The translations under genes were made by a program, and so were the position numbers. 64,000 nt of DNA from Paracoccaceae bacterium (GTDB lineage: Bacteria > Pseudomonadota > Alphaproteobacteria > Rhodobacterales > Rhodobacteraceae). Location of the stretch: positions 62,001-126,000 of the forward strand of contig JAFWNM010000004.1 in NCBI GenBank assembly GCA_017510335.1, read 5' to 3'. Below, in pieces: positions 62,378-64,000 of the stretch. The notes under the pieces are model-generated. The model did no database searches and was not told the origin of the DNA. It saw nothing but the letters and a program-made list of their open reading frames with translations. The stretch's first letter is position 1, and every line of letters starts with the position of its first letter.

Positions 62378-64000
62378 ATGCACGCAGAAATTACCGACAC
62401 CCCTGAAACCCTGCTGGCGCGTGTATTCGGCTTTCCGGATTTTCGCCCCGGTCAGGCGGAAATCGTTGATGCTGTGCGCCAGGGTCAGGACACTTTGGCC
62501 ATCATGCCCACGGGTGGCGGCAAATCCTTGTGCTATCAACTGCCTGCGCTGTGCCGTGACGGTTTGACGCTGGTGATTTCGCCGTTGATTGCGCTGATGC
62601 GTGATCAGGTGCGCGGCTTGCAGGAAGTGGGCGTGGCCGCAGGTGCCTTAACATCCGGCAACACGGATGCCGAAACCGACGCTGTGTATGCCGCCATTTC
62701 GAGTGGTGCGCTGAAGCTTTTGTATATCGCGCCCGAACGTCTGGCGTCGGGCGGCACCATTGACATGTTGCGCCGCGCCGGGTGCAGCCTGATCGCTGTG
62801 GATGAGGCACATTGCGTCAGTCAATGGGGCCATGATTTCCGGCCAGACTATCTGCGTATTGGTGAATTGCGCCGCATACTTGATGTGCCGTTGGCCGCAT
62901 TCACTGCAACTGCCGATGCCGAAACCCGGACCGAAATTATCAAGCGGCTGTTCGGAACGAACATGCCAAAAGTGTTTCTGCGCGGGTTTGACCGGCCCAA
63001 TATTCATTTGCGCTTCATGGTCAAGGACCGGCCCCGCGACCAGATCCTGTCTTATGCGCAGGCGCGACAGGGCCAGTCCGGCATTGTTTATTGCGCCACG
63101 CGCGCGCGCACGGAATCCATTGCGCAGGCGCTAGTTGATGCGGGCCATAACGCGCGCGCATATCATGGCGGCATGGATGCCCATACCCGCCGCATGGTCG
63201 AAGACCTGTTTCAACGCGATGACGACCTGATCGTTGTTGCCACAATCGCCTTCGGCATGGGGGTGGACAAGCCAGATATCAGATGGGTGGCGCATGCAGA
63301 TTTGCCCAAATCCATCGAATCCTACTATCAGGAAATCGGGCGCGCGGGGCGCGACGGGGCACCGGCCGATACGATGACCCTGTTCGGACAGGATGACATT
63401 CGGCTGCGCCGCGCGCAAATTGACGAAAGCCCTGCCCCGGTGGAACGCAAAGCCGCCGACCATGCCCGGCTGAACGCGCTTCTTGGGCTGGCCGAGGCAA
63501 CGCAGTGCCGCCGCCGGATGCTGCTATCCTATTTCGGTGAAGCGTCCCCGCCTTGCGGTAATTGCGACCTGTGCACCACCCCCGCCAAGCTGTTCGATGC
63601 GACAACCCCCGTGCGCAAGGCGCTATCCGCTATTTTGCGCACCGGCGAGAGTTTTGGCGTCGGGCACTTGGTCGATATTCTGACGGGAACAGCCACCCCC
63701 AAGGTGCGCGACCGCGGGCATGACCAATTGCCCACATTCGCCGTAGGCAAAGACCTAAGCCGCGCGAAATGGCAGGCGGTATTTCGCCAGATGATGGGGC
63801 GGGACCTTGTGCGCCCTGACCCTGAACGCCACGGCGCGTTGCGTATGACAGACGCTGCCCGCCCCATTCTGCGCGGCGAAGCCGGGATTGAACTGCGCGA
63901 AGACAGCATCAAGACTGCGCGCGACGGTCCTGCGCTGCGCACGCTGGTATCGGATGAAGATGCGCCCCTGCTGTCGGCCCTGAAGGCCAAGCGCCGCAGC
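62378..64000 (+). CDS. recQ: ATP-dependent DNA helicase RecQ (partial, 3' end outside window)
   Basis: 541 residues are visible before the right edge; a full RecQ has about 600-690. Motifs: Walker A AIMPTGGGKSLCYQLPAL, DEAH box in IAVDEAHCVSQWGHDFRPDY, FTATAD, and motif VI YYQEIGRAGRDG. The RecQ-C zinc site appears as QCRRRMLLSYFGE followed by CGNCDLC. The HRDC domain should follow outside the window. RecQ unwinds DNA from 3' to 5' and works in recombinational repair with RecJ and RecF. The start ATG lies five bases after yggT. Confidence 0.95.
   Translation, partial: MHAEITDTPETLLARVFGFPDFRPGQAEIVDAVRQGQDTLAIMPTGGGKSLCYQLPALCRDGLTLVISPLIALMRDQVRGLQEVGVAAGALTSGNTDAETDAVYAAISSGALKLLYIAPERLASGGTIDMLRRAGCSLIAVDEAHCVSQWGHDFRPDYLRIGELRRILDVPLAAFTATADAETRTEIIKRLFGTNMPKVFLRGFDRPNIHLRFMVKDRPRDQILSYAQARQGQSGIVYCATRARTESIAQALVDAGHNARAYHGGMDAHTRRMVEDLFQRDDDLIVVATIAFGMGVDKPDIRWVAHADLPKSIESYYQEIGRAGRDGAPADTMTLFGQDDIRLRRAQIDESPAPVERKAADHARLNALLGLAEATQCRRRMLLSYFGEASPPCGNCDLCTTPAKLFDATTPVRKALSAILRTGESFGVGHLVDILTGTATPKVRDRGHDQLPTFAVGKDLSRAKWQAVFRQMMGRDLVRPDPERHGALRMTDAARPILRGEAGIELREDSIKTARDGPALRTLVSDEDAPLLSALKAKRRS

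Noticed and set aside
1-64000. tRNA, rRNA, CRISPR arrays, prophage, insertion sequences
   Set aside because: Intergenic regions were read for T-loop words, direct repeats with spacers and transposase or integrase motifs; none was found. Small structured RNAs cannot be excluded by eye.

Overview
The window looks like chromosomal DNA of a GC-rich alphaproteobacterium of the Rhodobacterales (Rhodobacter/Roseobacter group). Pointers are a Rhodobacter-type porin, the 44-residue aa3 cytochrome oxidase subunit IV, CcmI, a CarD-family regulator, a DUF1289 protein, PcaQ, a GTP cyclohydrolase II with a decayed RibB-like N-terminal half, and MsrPQ. Genus cannot be fixed from sequence reading alone. Coding density is high and most of the content is ordinary core metabolism and housekeeping. 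I see no phage, integrase, insertion sequence, CRISPR array, tRNA or rRNA gene.

Layout. 0-5 kb: a cut-off histone-deacetylase-family gene (minus), AMP nucleosidase, an HU protein, then DUF1289, ruvX and ccmI on the minus strand. 5-8 kb: the major porin with a clear terminator, then a small lipoprotein and a truncated second porin ending at a dispersed palindrome, then a YggS-family PLP protein followed by a second copy of that palindrome. 8-16.4 kb: a PAS/GAF/GGDEF protein (minus), gabD, mgtE, pheS, mtgA, a glutathione transferase and queG. 16.4-23 kb: zapE (minus), sseA with an overlapping acetyltransferase, an aromatic/aspartate aminotransferase, msrPQ behind an FNR-type box, and pcaQ without its pca operon. 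23-36 kb: a long minus-strand block with acyl-CoA dehydrogenase plus SDR, a BMP-type (nucleoside-like) ABC importer, a LIV-type ABC importer whose livH carries an in-frame TGA, and an alpha/beta hydrolase. 36-44.6 kb: a KefB-like antiporter, an EamA exporter, then yebC, carD, fdxA, an S4 RNA-binding protein, a large SUV3-like helicase and a TPR protein on the minus strand. 44.6-64 kb: an SCP2 protein, a lysophospholipase-like hydrolase, an ArsC-like protein, a cold-shock protein, a DEAD-box helicase, rluA-type synthase, xth, an orphan OmpR-type regulator, ribA, an L,D-transpeptidase, an unusual lipoprotein, oxidase subunit IV, an MBL hydrolase, a second acyl-CoA dehydrogenase, a TsaC/Sua5 protein, an M20 hydrolase, a hybrid histidine kinase, yaaA, a YggT protein and a cut-off recQ.

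The most notable observations are: (1) livH, sitting in an otherwise intact five-gene transporter operon, is split by a TGA where the family has Gly; (2) a family of about 33-36 bp palindromic repeats occurs at least three times, one copy directly abutting the end of a truncated porin; (3) msrPQ has an FNR-type half-site pair and a strong leader hairpin; (4) ribA carries a recognisable but catalytically empty RibB-like domain; (5) a lipoprotein with His-then-Cys order may be a permuted papain-like protein. I found no clearly new multi-gene system; the window is mostly well-known genes with a few local oddities.
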